DNA of 27,014 nt from Methanomassiliicoccaceae archaeon (GTDB taxonomy: Archaea > Thermoplasmatota > Thermoplasmata > Methanomassiliicoccales > Methanomethylophilaceae). Position 1 is the first letter of the stretch. Each line of letters begins with the position of its first letter. The notes beneath the pieces are model-generated. The model ran no database searches. It was not told the origin of the DNA and was given only the letters and a program-made list of their open reading frames with translations. The stretch is from contig WRNL01000004.1 in assembly GCA_009776625.1 (NCBI GenBank), forward strand, positions 1 to 27,014. The letters run 5' to 3'. Of the stretch, positions 1-7,999 are shown one piece after another. The position numbers and the translations under genes are program-made.

Positions 1-1165
1 CGCTCCCGTTGACGAGGATAGAGACCTTCCTGTCCTTGACGGGGACCATGCCAACCCGTGCCCACATGACCGCCAGGCCCGCGATGCGGGCGACGCGGTC
101 GCGGCGCCAGCTGTGGTAGTCCCCGCCCTCCTCGTCCTTCTCGTTGAACACGAAGGGGACCGTCGTCAGCATGCCGTCCAGCTCCGGGAGCGCCACGCAG
201 ATGGCGAGCTCGCCCCCCTCCATCCCAATCCCGTCCTCGTGCCAGTCCTTCTGCGGCCTGAATATGGACAGCGCCTGGAGCGATGCCACGTTGAGGTCCT
301 GGTAGAAGTTGAACCTCTCGCTGCCCACAGAACCGTCGGTGGGGTTGGCGAGGGAGAGCTGAGAGAACCCGCCGGGGGTCACCAGGGACCCGATGATGCT
401 CCTGCCGTCCCTCTTGAAGTACTGCTCCGCGATCTTGATCGCGCCGATGGAGCCCGTGATCTCGCTGGGGGTCGGCAGGTGGAACACCGGTATCGTGTTC
501 GCCCCCAGCGCCTCGACCTCCCGTATGAGCAGGTCATAAGGCTCCAGGCCGCCCCTCACCCACGCGCCGTGCGGGAGCAGTATGCCCACGGTCGGTTTCC
601 CCGGGTCCAGGGTGGGATAGTACTCCTCGGGCGTAACATCGCGGTGGAAGTCAGGGTGGTAGATGCCCTGGGCGCGGCTCCTGAAGGGGGCGGGGACGTC
701 AACGTCCGCGCCGCCCATGGTCTTGAACAGCCACAGCATCAGGTTCATCAGGTTGTCCGCGCCGCCCAGCTGTATGTATTTCCTGATGGTGAGGAACTCC
801 TCGTCCGACCCCTTGAACATGAAGCGGTTCTCCATCATGGACTCCTCGATCTGACATAGCAGGAACGTGTTGACGCCGTCCTCGCAGAGGGCGGCCTTAA
901 GGGCGTCGAATTTTTTGTAGCCCGAAGGGTCGCCGTGCATCACTATCATCAGCAGGTCCGAGTCCCTCGCCGACCTCAGAAGCTCCCTGTACTCCGCCGC
1001 GTCCCTCACTGTTTCTTCCGAGTCGAACGTGGTGAACCTCACAGGTAATAGTACCGTCTCTCTACAGACGTGGCCCAGCGCCGGCGCGAGGTTCGACCCC
1101 CCCACGCTGAGGTACGTGATCTTGAGCTTTTTCTCTGATTCGATGGCGCTCTCGTATGTTCTCAT
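1..1165 (-). CDS. CobN/ChlH-type chelatase large subunit, N-terminal part (runs off left edge)
   Basis: About 388 codons are visible; the C-terminus lies outside the window. The frame is open throughout and is a clear paralogue of the full-length CobN at 18548-22342: both share an N-terminal flavodoxin-like segment, a GDPSxYKK/SDPSYFKK stretch, QGIYxP near residue 165, and TPSEITGSIG versus TPGEMTGSIG. In this family the large subunit binds the tetrapyrrole and inserts Co or Mg, using a separate AAA+ ATPase. The start at 1165 gives an N-terminus similar in length to that of the paralogue, after a weak AGGTCGTGA ribosome site; an in-frame ATG at 1183 is the alternative. A palindromic operator lies upstream at 1202-1218. 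Metal and substrate cannot be told from sequence, and the protein may be a non-cobalt member of the family. Confidence 0.88.
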   Translation of the reverse strand, partial: MRTYESAIESEKKLKITYLSVGGSNLAPALGHVCRETVLLPVRFTTFDSEETVRDAAEYRELLRSARDSDLLMIVMHGDPSGYKKFDALKAALCEDGVNTFLLCQIEESMMENRFMFKGSDEEFLTIRKYIQLGGADNLMNLMLWLFKTMGGADVDVPAPFRSRAQGIYHPDFHRDVTPEEYYPTLDPGKPTVGILLPHGAWVRGGLEPYDLLIREVEALGANTIPVFHLPTPSEITGSIGAIKIAEQYFKRDGRSIIGSLVTPGGFSQLSLANPTDGSVGSERFNFYQDLNVASLQALSIFRPQKDWHEDGIGMEGGELAICVALPELDGMLTTVPFVFNEKDEEGGDYHSWRRDRVARIAGLAVMWARVGMVPVKDRKVSILVNGS

Positions 1166-1201
1166 GGGGTCACGACCTTGCATCCTGTAGGGAGCTGTTA
1201 A

Positions 1202-1218
1202 TTGGATGATATATCCAA
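1202..1218. promoter_or_regulatory. Operator palindrome, copy 1
   Basis: TTGGATGATATATCCAA. It sits 19-37 nt upstream of the two candidate starts of the minus-strand chelatase gene. A TATA-like TTTTTAACTAT (minus strand, 1230-1220) is directly upstream, so the palindrome would cover the start of transcription. Confidence 0.85.
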
Positions 1219-1219
1219 C

Positions 1220-1234
1220 ATAGTTAAAAACTAT
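1220..1234. repeat. Short inverted repeat next to operator copy 1
   Basis: ATAGTTAAAAACTAT has perfect 6-bp arms around AAA. It overlaps the presumed TATA element of the minus-strand gene. It may be a second protein site or a chance effect of AT-rich promoter DNA; no other copy was noticed in the window. Confidence 0.35.
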
Positions 1235-1348
1235 TTGATTCAGGTAATCCCGTAATATGGGGCGCACCTGCGTGCACGCCGCCGCCATGCCTCTCCCCGA
1301 CCCCTGTTTTCTGTGATAATCTTTATATGATTTGATCCTGATTACGAG

Positions 1349-1365
1349 TTGGATTATACATCCAA
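1349..1365. promoter_or_regulatory. Operator palindrome, copy 2, with TATA element
   Basis: TTGGATTATACATCCAA. A TATA element (TTTATATGA, 1322-1330) begins 27 nt upstream, so the palindrome should cover the start of transcription. The ATG of the binding protein follows 8 nt after the site. Confidence 0.9.
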
Positions 1366-1373
1366 GTGATTAT

Positions 1374-2648
1374 ATGGATAAGATAAAGATTTACGCCGTG
1401 GTGGCCGTAGTGGCGGTGGTCGCCGCGGGCGCCGGGGCTTTCTTCCTCATCAACAGCAGCGGGGGGAAATGGAAGTCAGATGACAATAGCGGGCGCCTAG
1501 CGGTCTATGGCAACGCCAACAACGACGACTACATAGACGAGAGGGACATCGACATGATCCGGAGCATAATCGCGGGGGAGGCGGAGCCCACCCAGTACGC
1601 GGACGCCAACTGCGACGGTGCAATAAATGAGAAGGACATCGAGTTCGTCAGAAGGATGATCGACCACCAGCAGGACAGGATATTCATACCCGTCCCGTAT
1701 GACGGCGGGACGACCGTCTCAGAGATAAACTACCCCCTCAGGAACGTCTGCATCGCGGGTTACGAGACGATCACCGTGACCAAGAGCATAGGCATGGTCA
1801 ACGAGATCGTGTGCCTGTCCGGGGTTAGCGGGGCGAGCTTCGACCGGATACTGTACTCCGACGTGTACGACCTCCCCATCGTCGGCGGCACGGTCTGGAC
1901 GGTGAGCCCGGACGAGATCTCGAAGTACAACGTGAACGCGATAGTGACCATGGACTCCGCGTCGTACCTGCCCAACCACGACATTTTTGAGAAGGCCGGC
2001 ATAGACGTGGTAAGGATCACGGCCGCCAACGGGATCAAGTCCCTGTCCGGCATAGTCACGCTGGGATACCTCTTCGGGGCCGAGGAGCGGGCGAACAAGC
2101 TGATGGAGTTCTTCGAGGACATACTCACCGAGGTCGGGGACAAGGTGGGGGGCCTGAGCTATGACGAGAGGGTGACCTCCCTCTTCGTGACGATGTCCAA
2201 CTACATCGAGGGGCCGAGTTCCGAGTACTACGAGCTCACCGTCATCGCGGGGTCGAGGAACCTCGCTGACTGGGCGCCCGCAAGGCAGCAGTTCTTCATC
2301 GGGGACGAGTGGCTCTTCGAGGAGAAGTACCAGGCGGACTTCATAGTCCACTCCAGGAGCCTGGGCCTCGGCCCGGTGGACCCGAAGGAGATGTGGGACC
2401 CCTTCGTCGTGTACTTCACCGAGATGAAGGCGTACAAGGAAGGGGGGTACTTCATGCTAAACTTCAGCCTCCCCCCCGTGCTGAGGATCGCCGTCATGGC
2501 GGGCATGTTCTACCCCGACCTCTTCGGCGAGGGGTGGGCCTTCGAGAAGGTCGACTACTACTTCTCCAACTTCCATGACAACCTCGGGGACTCCGGGTAC
2601 AGGGCGAATGTAGACTCGACATGGATACTGACCAGGGACATGGTCTGA
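1374..2648 (+). CDS. Membrane-anchored ABC importer binding protein with dockerin-like domain
   Basis: This 424-residue extracytoplasmic binding protein probably delivers a corrinoid, haem-like or siderophore-like ligand to the permeases downstream. Residues 5-27 form a Val/Ala-rich membrane anchor. Residues 46-96 hold two EF-hand-like loops (NANNDDYIDERD and DANCDGAINEKD), the pattern of a type I dockerin; the first loop has Asp where Gly is usual. The remainder resembles the BtuF/FepB class (Peripla_BP_2), with segments such as SIGMVNEIVCLSG. ATG 1374 is chosen because the longer frame from TTG 1332 simply reads through the operator as WIIHPS. A T-rich stretch and a new operator separate it from the permease, so it may be transcribed partly alone. 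The ligand is unknown. Confidence 0.9.
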   Translation: MDKIKIYAVVAVVAVVAAGAGAFFLINSSGGKWKSDDNSGRLAVYGNANNDDYIDERDIDMIRSIIAGEAEPTQYADANCDGAINEKDIEFVRRMIDHQQDRIFIPVPYDGGTTVSEINYPLRNVCIAGYETITVTKSIGMVNEIVCLSGVSGASFDRILYSDVYDLPIVGGTVWTVSPDEISKYNVNAIVTMDSASYLPNHDIFEKAGIDVVRITAANGIKSLSGIVTLGYLFGAEERANKLMEFFEDILTEVGDKVGGLSYDERVTSLFVTMSNYIEGPSSEYYELTVIAGSRNLADWAPARQQFFIGDEWLFEEKYQADFIVHSRSLGLGPVDPKEMWDPFVVYFTEMKAYKEGGYFMLNFSLPPVLRIAVMAGMFYPDLFGEGWAFEKVDYYFSNFHDNLGDSGYRANVDSTWILTRDMV

Positions 2649-2663
2649 AACGCCTTAGCAAAC

Positions 2664-2679
2664 TTTTTTTATTTTTATT
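2664..2679 (+). terminator. T-rich tract, possible archaeal terminator and/or TATA region
   Basis: Two runs of T broken by single A bases lie 16 nt after the binding-protein stop. Archaeal transcription often ends at such tracts. The downstream part (TTTTTAT) is also about 27 nt before operator copy 3 and could serve as its TATA element. Confidence 0.4.
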
Positions 2680-2701
2680 CCCAAACGGAGCCAGTACGCA
2701 G

Positions 2702-2718
2702 TTGGATGATACATCCAA
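2702..2718. promoter_or_regulatory. Operator palindrome, copy 3
   Basis: TTGGATGATACATCCAA. It lies between the binding-protein gene and the first permease, 19 nt before the GTG at 2737. Two TATA-like stretches flank it: the T-rich tract upstream and TATTATATAT (2721-2730) downstream. It implies a separate regulated promoter for the permease-permease-ATPase genes. Confidence 0.85.
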
Positions 2719-2736
2719 CATATTATATATTGCCAA

Positions 2737-3846
2737 GTGTGTCAACTGTACGAAGATACATTGACCGACGAGCTGGAAAGAATAAAGACCGATTACCGGG
2801 GCTACATCCGCAGGAAGCTGCTCTTCATAGCCGCATGCTGCGCCGCCGCGGTGGTCATCGGGGGCGTGTCCTGCACCATAGGCGGCCGGGAGATAGGCTT
2901 CTTCCACGTCTTCGAGATAATATGGGACCACATACTCGGGGCCACTTTCGTCCCCGGCTCGTCCGAGTGGTGGGATGACTACATAGTGTTCAACATACGC
3001 CTCCCGAGGGTCGTTATGACCGTCATAGCCGGCGTGTCCCTCGCCCTCTGCGGGGTCGCTATGCAGAGCGTGATGGCGAACCCCCTGGCCGACCCGTTCA
3101 CGACGGGGATCTCGTCCGGCGCGTGCTTCGGCGCGGTGGCGGCGATCGTGATGGGGTTGACGTTCACCTCGGCGATGGGGCAGTACGGGATCATCACGAA
3201 CGCCTTCATAGGGGGCATGGTCCCGGCAATGATAATAATCATGATCGCCCAGAGGTACAGGGCGTCGCCGGCGACGCTGATACTGGCGGGCATAGCGATA
3301 TCATACTTCTTCAACGCGATGAGCACGTTCATCCTCGTGTCAACCGATGCCGACACCCTGCGGGCGGCCTACGTGTGGCAGATCGGGTCCCTGGAGAGCG
3401 CCACGTGGTCGGACCTGCCGATAATGCTGGCGATCACGGTGGCGGGGTCGCTGTTCCTGCAATACACCTCCGCCAAGCTGAACATACTGACACTCGGCGA
3501 CGAGAGCGCCAAGAGCCTGGGCCTCGACGCGTCCAAGTACAGGATGGTCTGCCTGGTCATAATCGCCCTGATGGCGTCTTCCATCATCAGCTACACGGGC
3601 ATAATCGGGTTCATAGGGCTGGTCGCGCCGCATATCGTCAGGATCGTGCTGGGCTCGGACAACAAGTTCCTCATACCCGCGTCCATGGCATTCGGCTCCG
3701 CGTTCCTCCTCCTGGCGGACCTGATAGGCAGGACGATCGTGGCGCCCGGGGAGCTGCCGGTGGGCCTCATAATGTCGTTCATAGGGGGCCCGCTGTTCCT
3801 GTACCTCATAATCAGGCAGAAGAAGGGCTACGGGGAGATATACTGA
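2737..3846 (+). CDS. FecCD/BtuC-type ABC importer permease, type 1
   Basis: A 369-residue inner-membrane permease of the ten-helix BtuC/FecCD fold. Family signs are NPLADPFTTGISSGA near residue 110 and GLVAPHIVRI followed by GSDNKFLIP near residue 290. The hydrophilic N-terminus carries DYRGYIRRK before the first helix, a pattern shared by the other paired permeases. It is paired with a different permease directly downstream (TGATG junction), which suggests a heterodimer. It is closest to the minus-strand permease at 6854-7948: both have IGGR near the first loop and WxDDYI before NIRLPR/NVRLPR. The start is GTG 2737 or TTG 2761; neither has a clear ribosome site. Confidence 0.9.
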   Translation: MCQLYEDTLTDELERIKTDYRGYIRRKLLFIAACCAAAVVIGGVSCTIGGREIGFFHVFEIIWDHILGATFVPGSSEWWDDYIVFNIRLPRVVMTVIAGVSLALCGVAMQSVMANPLADPFTTGISSGACFGAVAAIVMGLTFTSAMGQYGIITNAFIGGMVPAMIIIMIAQRYRASPATLILAGIAISYFFNAMSTFILVSTDADTLRAAYVWQIGSLESATWSDLPIMLAITVAGSLFLQYTSAKLNILTLGDESAKSLGLDASKYRMVCLVIIALMASSIISYTGIIGFIGLVAPHIVRIVLGSDNKFLIPASMAFGSAFLLLADLIGRTIVAPGELPVGLIMSFIGGPLFLYLIIRQKKGYGEIY

Positions 3847-4913
3847 TGACCCCGGACGAGTTCCAGGAGATAAGGCACGACTACCACAGGTTCATCTCCA
3901 AGAAGGTGACCTTCTCGGCGATATGCGTCGCCATATCCTTCGTCGCGATAGTCCTGTCGGTCACCATAGGGCAGTACAGCATAAGCTTCCTCGACTCGTA
4001 CGGGGTGATCATAGACCATATCCTGGGCAGGCCCCTGGACGAGATGAGCAACCACATAATATGGGAGCTGCGCATGCCCAGGGCCCTGATGGCGGTGTTC
4101 GTGGGCGCGGGGCTCGCCGTCTGCGGCGCCGCTATGCAGAGCATGATGAGGAACCCGCTGGCGGACCCGTACACGACAGGGGTGGCGTCCGGCGCCTCGC
4201 TGGGCGCAGCGGTGGCGATAATACTCGGCGTGTGCATAATCCCCGCCGTGGGCGGGCAGTCCGCCATCGTGGTCAACGCGTTCGCGTTCTCCCTGATACC
4301 GGTCTGCGTGATAGTCCTGATATCGAAGTTCAAGAAGGTGACGCCCACGACGATGATCCTCTCGGGGATAGCCGTGATGTTCATATTCAGCGCGACCACG
4401 TCGATGCTGATGCTCGCCGCCAACCCGTCGGACCTGGCGGAGGTGTACATATGGACGGTCGGCACCCTGGGGAAGGCGTCGTGGTCCAACCTGCCCATCG
4501 TGGCCGCCGTGACGCTGTCGGGGCTGGCGGTGCTCGTCGCGGGCTCGAAGAGCCTGAACATCCTCGCGATGGGCGACAAGGGGGCTAAGAGCCTAGGGGT
4601 TAACCCCACCAGGCTGAGGCTGGTATTCATGGTCACGGTGGCGGTGATGACCGCCACGATGGTCAGCTTCACCGGGACCATAGGGTTCGTGGGGCTGGTG
4701 GCCCCCCACGTGGTGAGGATATTCATCGGGTCGGACAACAAGTACCTCATACCCTGCTCGGCCGCCTTCGGGGCGCTCTTCATGATCTGTGTCGACTCCG
4801 TTGCCAAGGTGGTGTCCAACACGGGCCTCCCCGTGGGGGTCATAACCGCGCTCGTGGGGGGCCCCATATTCCTGATCATACTGATAAAGATGCAAAAGAG
4901 GGTGTGGAGATGA
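3846..4913 (+). CDS. FecCD/BtuC-type ABC importer permease, type 2
   Basis: A 355-residue permease of the BtuC/FecCD fold. Its ATG overlaps the stop of the previous gene in TGATG, so translation is probably coupled. Family motifs are NPLADPYTTGVASGAS, GLVAPHVVRI and GSDNKYLIP. It matches the minus-strand permease at 5778-6851 better than its own neighbour: both have a SxxQYxxxF motif in the first loop and lack the WxDDYI segment of type 1. This pairing supports an obligate type 1/type 2 transmembrane heterodimer, in contrast to homodimeric BtuC. The ATPase follows after 61 nt. Confidence 0.92.
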   Translation: MTPDEFQEIRHDYHRFISKKVTFSAICVAISFVAIVLSVTIGQYSISFLDSYGVIIDHILGRPLDEMSNHIIWELRMPRALMAVFVGAGLAVCGAAMQSMMRNPLADPYTTGVASGASLGAAVAIILGVCIIPAVGGQSAIVVNAFAFSLIPVCVIVLISKFKKVTPTTMILSGIAVMFIFSATTSMLMLAANPSDLAEVYIWTVGTLGKASWSNLPIVAAVTLSGLAVLVAGSKSLNILAMGDKGAKSLGVNPTRLRLVFMVTVAVMTATMVSFTGTIGFVGLVAPHVVRIFIGSDNKYLIPCSAAFGALFMICVDSVAKVVSNTGLPVGVITALVGGPIFLIILIKMQKRVWR

Positions 4914-4974
4914 CGACGCCTTCGAAAACGACACGCAGGGCGGGGCCCCGCGTTTCCCATAGTGAGGTGAGAGA

Positions 4975-5760
4975 ATGAGTTTAGTTATCAAGGACCTCGG
5001 CTTTTCCTACACGGACACGCCAGTTTTGAAGAATATCTGCATAGACGACTTCGAGCCGCAGCTCATATCGATACTGGGGCCCAACGGCGTGGGGAAGTCC
5101 ACGCTGATCCACTGCATCAACAAGATCCTCACCCCCACCGAGGGGACGGTCCTCATCGACGATGTCGGCGTGACCGAGTACTCATTCAAGGAGCTGGCCA
5201 AGAAGGTGGGCTACGTGCCCTGCTCGTCGTCGGACGCCTTCCCGCTCACGGTCATCGACACGGTGATGATGGGGAGGCACCCCCATTCGAACAGGCGCTC
5301 CACGGAGAGCGACCTCGAGAAGGTCTACGGCGTCCTGAAGACCCTCGGCATAACGGGCCTCGCCATGCGGTCCTTCGACGAGCTGAGCGCGGGGCAGCAC
5401 CAGAAGGTCATGCTCGCCAGGGGGCTGGTCCAGGAGCCCCAGATACTGCTCCTCGACGAGCCGACGGCGAACCTGGACATAAAGCACCAGATGGAGGTGA
5501 CGAGGATCCTCCGCGACCTGTCCCACGACAACGGCATCCTGGTAGTGATGATAAGCCACGACCTCAACATCGCTGCGAAGTACTCCGACAAGGTCATCCT
5601 CATGCACGAGGGGGAGATATTCGCCATCGGCGCCCCGGAGGAGGTTCTGACAGAGGAGAACATCCACGAGGTCTACGGCGTGGAGTCGCGGATTGTCATC
5701 GACGAGGGCCGCCCCCACCTCATCCTCCGCGACCCGGAGTACTCCTCAGGGGGGAAGTGA
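4975..5760 (+). CDS. BtuD/FecE-type importer ATPase
   Basis: A 261-residue ABC ATPase that should power the permease pair upstream. Walker A is GPNGVGKST (35-43), the signature is LSAGQHQK (137-144), Walker B is ILLLDEP (157-163), with D-loop NLD and switch His in ISHD (195). The Q-loop glutamine expected in VGYVPQ is Cys83 (VGYVPC). A good ribosome site, GAGGTGA (4964-4970), precedes the ATG. It is very similar to the minus-strand ATPase at 10799-11662 along its whole length. The gene ends 17 nt from the convergent permease gene. Confidence 0.93.
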   Translation: MSLVIKDLGFSYTDTPVLKNICIDDFEPQLISILGPNGVGKSTLIHCINKILTPTEGTVLIDDVGVTEYSFKELAKKVGYVPCSSSDAFPLTVIDTVMMGRHPHSNRRSTESDLEKVYGVLKTLGITGLAMRSFDELSAGQHQKVMLARGLVQEPQILLLDEPTANLDIKHQMEVTRILRDLSHDNGILVVMISHDLNIAAKYSDKVILMHEGEIFAIGAPEEVLTEENIHEVYGVESRIVIDEGRPHLILRDPEYSSGGK

Positions 5761-5777
5761 GGCGGCGCGGGGGCGGC

Positions 5778-6851
5778 TCACCACGCGCTCCTCTTCTGCT
5801 TTATCAGGAAATAGAGGAACAACGGGCTCCCTATCAGGGCAGTTATCACGCCCACGGGGAGGCCGGTGGTGCCCGCGTTCCTCGCGATGCAGTCCGCCGC
5901 CAGCAGCATGAAAGCCCCAATGCAGGCCGAGCACGGTATCAGGTACCTGTTGTTGGAGCCCACGAATATCCGCCCGATATGGGGCGCTACCAGGCCGACG
6001 AACCCTATCGTCCCCGTGAAGCACACGGCGATGGCGGTCACGACCGACACCAGCAGGAGGCAGACGATCCTGAACTTGGTCGGGCCCACGCCCAGGCTGG
6101 TGGCGGTGTTGTCCCCTGAGGTCAGGACGTTGATGCTCTTGGAGAGGGCCATCATCGTGACCAGGATGAAGGCGGTCGCCCCGATCAGAACGGGCAGGTC
6201 GTCCCATGTGACCATGCCGATGGCACCCACCCCCCAGATGTATATCTGGGCGATGTCCTCGTGGCTGGCGGTGAACTTCAGCATCGTCGTGGACGCGGTG
6301 AACAGGTACATCACGCCTATCCCTATGAGCACCATCATCGGCGGGCTCATCTTCTTGAACGACGAAATGAAGATTATGACCGCCGCCGGTATGAGCGCGA
6401 ACAGGAAGGCGTTGGCCATCTGCCCCGCCCCGCCCCCGACGAAGGGAACCATGCTGAACCCCAGTATGACGTAGACGGTCACCCCGAACATCGCGCCGGA
6501 GGATATCCCTGTCGTGTAAGGGTCGGCGAGGGGGTTCTTTATTATGCTCTGCATGACGGCCCCGCCCACCCCGAGTATGGCGCCGACCGTCACGCCCCCT
6601 ATTGCCCGGGGTATGTTCATGTCCCACACGATGTGGTCCTTGAGCCTCTCCGAGTACGTCACGGGCTCCACGCCCCTCAGGTGGTCGACGAGGATCTGGT
6701 ACGCCTCCGCGAACCCCATGGGGTACTGGGATATCGATATGGAGATGATGACCGTCGCGGCTATCATCGCCGCCAGCAGGAGCGTCAGGGCGACGCTCCT
6801 CCTGAAGTGCTTCTTGTAGCTCCTGTTGAACTCCGCGCCGCTCCCGGACAT
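5778..6851 (-). CDS. FecCD/BtuC-type ABC importer permease, type 2 (second importer)
   Basis: A 357-residue BtuC-fold permease, last gene of the minus-strand importer operon. It has NPLADPYTTGISSGA, GLVAPHIGRI and GSNNRYLIP. The ATG at 6851 follows the previous stop by 2 nt, with GGTGA of the ribosome site overlapping that stop. A longer open frame upstream lies inside the previous gene and is rejected. Its N-terminus (RSYKKHFRRS) and first-loop SISQYPMGF are like those of the plus-strand type 2 permease. It should form the transmembrane channel together with the type 1 permease encoded just before it. Confidence 0.92.
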   Translation of the reverse strand: MSGSGAEFNRSYKKHFRRSVALTLLLAAMIAATVIISISISQYPMGFAEAYQILVDHLRGVEPVTYSERLKDHIVWDMNIPRAIGGVTVGAILGVGGAVMQSIIKNPLADPYTTGISSGAMFGVTVYVILGFSMVPFVGGGAGQMANAFLFALIPAAVIIFISSFKKMSPPMMVLIGIGVMYLFTASTTMLKFTASHEDIAQIYIWGVGAIGMVTWDDLPVLIGATAFILVTMMALSKSINVLTSGDNTATSLGVGPTKFRIVCLLLVSVVTAIAVCFTGTIGFVGLVAPHIGRIFVGSNNRYLIPCSACIGAFMLLAADCIARNAGTTGLPVGVITALIGSPLFLYFLIKQKRSAW

Positions 6852-6853
6852 GG

Positions 6854-7948
6854 TCACCAGATGCTCCTCTTCTGCCGGATGATCAGGTACAGGAATATCG
6901 GCGCCCCGACGAAGGAAATGACCACGCCGACGGGGACGGCGCCGATGTCGGATAGCATCCTCGCGGCTATGTCGGCGACCATGAGGAAGGCGGCGCCGAA
7001 CGCCGCGGACGCAGGGATCACGAACATGTTGTCCGAGTCGATGAGCATCCTCACGATGTGGGGCGCCACCAGCCCGATGAACCCGATTATCCCCGCGAAC
7101 GCTATGACCGACGCGACCATCAGGGACATCGCGACGAGGCACACGATCCTCAGCGTGTTGACGTCGAGGCCCAGGCTCTTCGCGTGCGCATCGCCCAGCG
7201 CCATCAGGTTGAGCTTCCTCGACAGCAGGGATATCACCAGGATCCCCGCGACGGATATGACCATTATCGTGGGTATGCTCTGCCACGTGATGCGGTCCAG
7301 CGACCCGATCTGCCAGAGGTACACGTTGGCGAGGGTCTCCGAGTCCGTCATCACCATTAGGAGGGTGTTAAGCGCGTTGAAGAGGTAGGACAGCGCCACT
7401 CCCGCCAGTATCAGGGTGGCCGGGGACGAGTTGCTCTTGGGGGCTATCACGACTATCAGGGCCATGGGGATCATCGCGAACACGAAAGCGTTGATCACTA
7501 TGCCGTAGGACCCCATCTGGCCGAAGGCCGTCAGCCCCAGGATCATGGCGACCGCAACGCCGAACATCGCGCCGGAGGATATCCCCGTGGTGTAGGGGTC
7601 GGCGAGGGGGTTCTTCATCACGCCCTGCATGACCACCCCGCCGACGGCCAGCGCCGCCCCGGCGACCGCGGCGAAGAGCGCCCTGGGCAGCCTGACGTTC
7701 CAGATGATGTAGTCGTCCATCCACTCCCTCGTGCTGGGGGCGAAGGGCGTGCCGGAGATGTGGTTGAAGATCGTCTTGTAGACATCGATGAACGAGACGT
7801 CCCTGCCCCCTATGGAGACGGAGAGCCCCACCGAGGCGACCGCCACGGCGAGGCAGAGGGATATGAAGAGGATTTTCCTCCTAGTGTACCTCTTGTAGCT
7901 ACGTCTCAGCTCTTCGCTGCCGTTAACCACCTCCCCGATCCCCAACAT
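6854..7948 (-). CDS. FecCD/BtuC-type ABC importer permease, type 1 (second importer)
   Basis: A 364-residue permease with NPLADPYTTGISSGA, GLVAPHIVRM and DSDNMFVIP. An AAAGGTGAT ribosome site stands just before the ATG. It is the counterpart of the plus-strand type 1 permease: both have IGGR, then WxDDYI before NxRLPR. The N-terminal RSYKRYTRRK motif precedes the first membrane helix. It lies 51 nt downstream of the tandem binding-protein genes and is almost fused (2-nt gap) to the type 2 permease, which fits a heterodimeric channel. Confidence 0.92.
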   Translation of the reverse strand: MLGIGEVVNGSEELRRSYKRYTRRKILFISLCLAVAVASVGLSVSIGGRDVSFIDVYKTIFNHISGTPFAPSTREWMDDYIIWNVRLPRALFAAVAGAALAVGGVVMQGVMKNPLADPYTTGISSGAMFGVAVAMILGLTAFGQMGSYGIVINAFVFAMIPMALIVVIAPKSNSSPATLILAGVALSYLFNALNTLLMVMTDSETLANVYLWQIGSLDRITWQSIPTIMVISVAGILVISLLSRKLNLMALGDAHAKSLGLDVNTLRIVCLVAMSLMVASVIAFAGIIGFIGLVAPHIVRMLIDSDNMFVIPASAAFGAAFLMVADIAARMLSDIGAVPVGVVISFVGAPIFLYLIIRQKRSIW

Positions 7949-7999
7949 ATCACCTTTGAAGAAAAAGGGCGGCCGGGGGACCCGGCCTTCACGCCCCGG

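Noticed and set aside
113..859. A long plus-strand open frame (248 codons) over the left edge.
   Set aside because: It is the shadow of the minus-strand chelatase gene, which shows clear family motifs; the plus frame is rich in Arg, Val and His repeats typical of antisense frames in GC-rich DNA.
3881..4960. A 359-codon minus-strand frame over the second permease.
   Set aside because: The plus-strand frame carries all BtuC-family motifs; the minus frame has no recognisable domain and covers the same bases.
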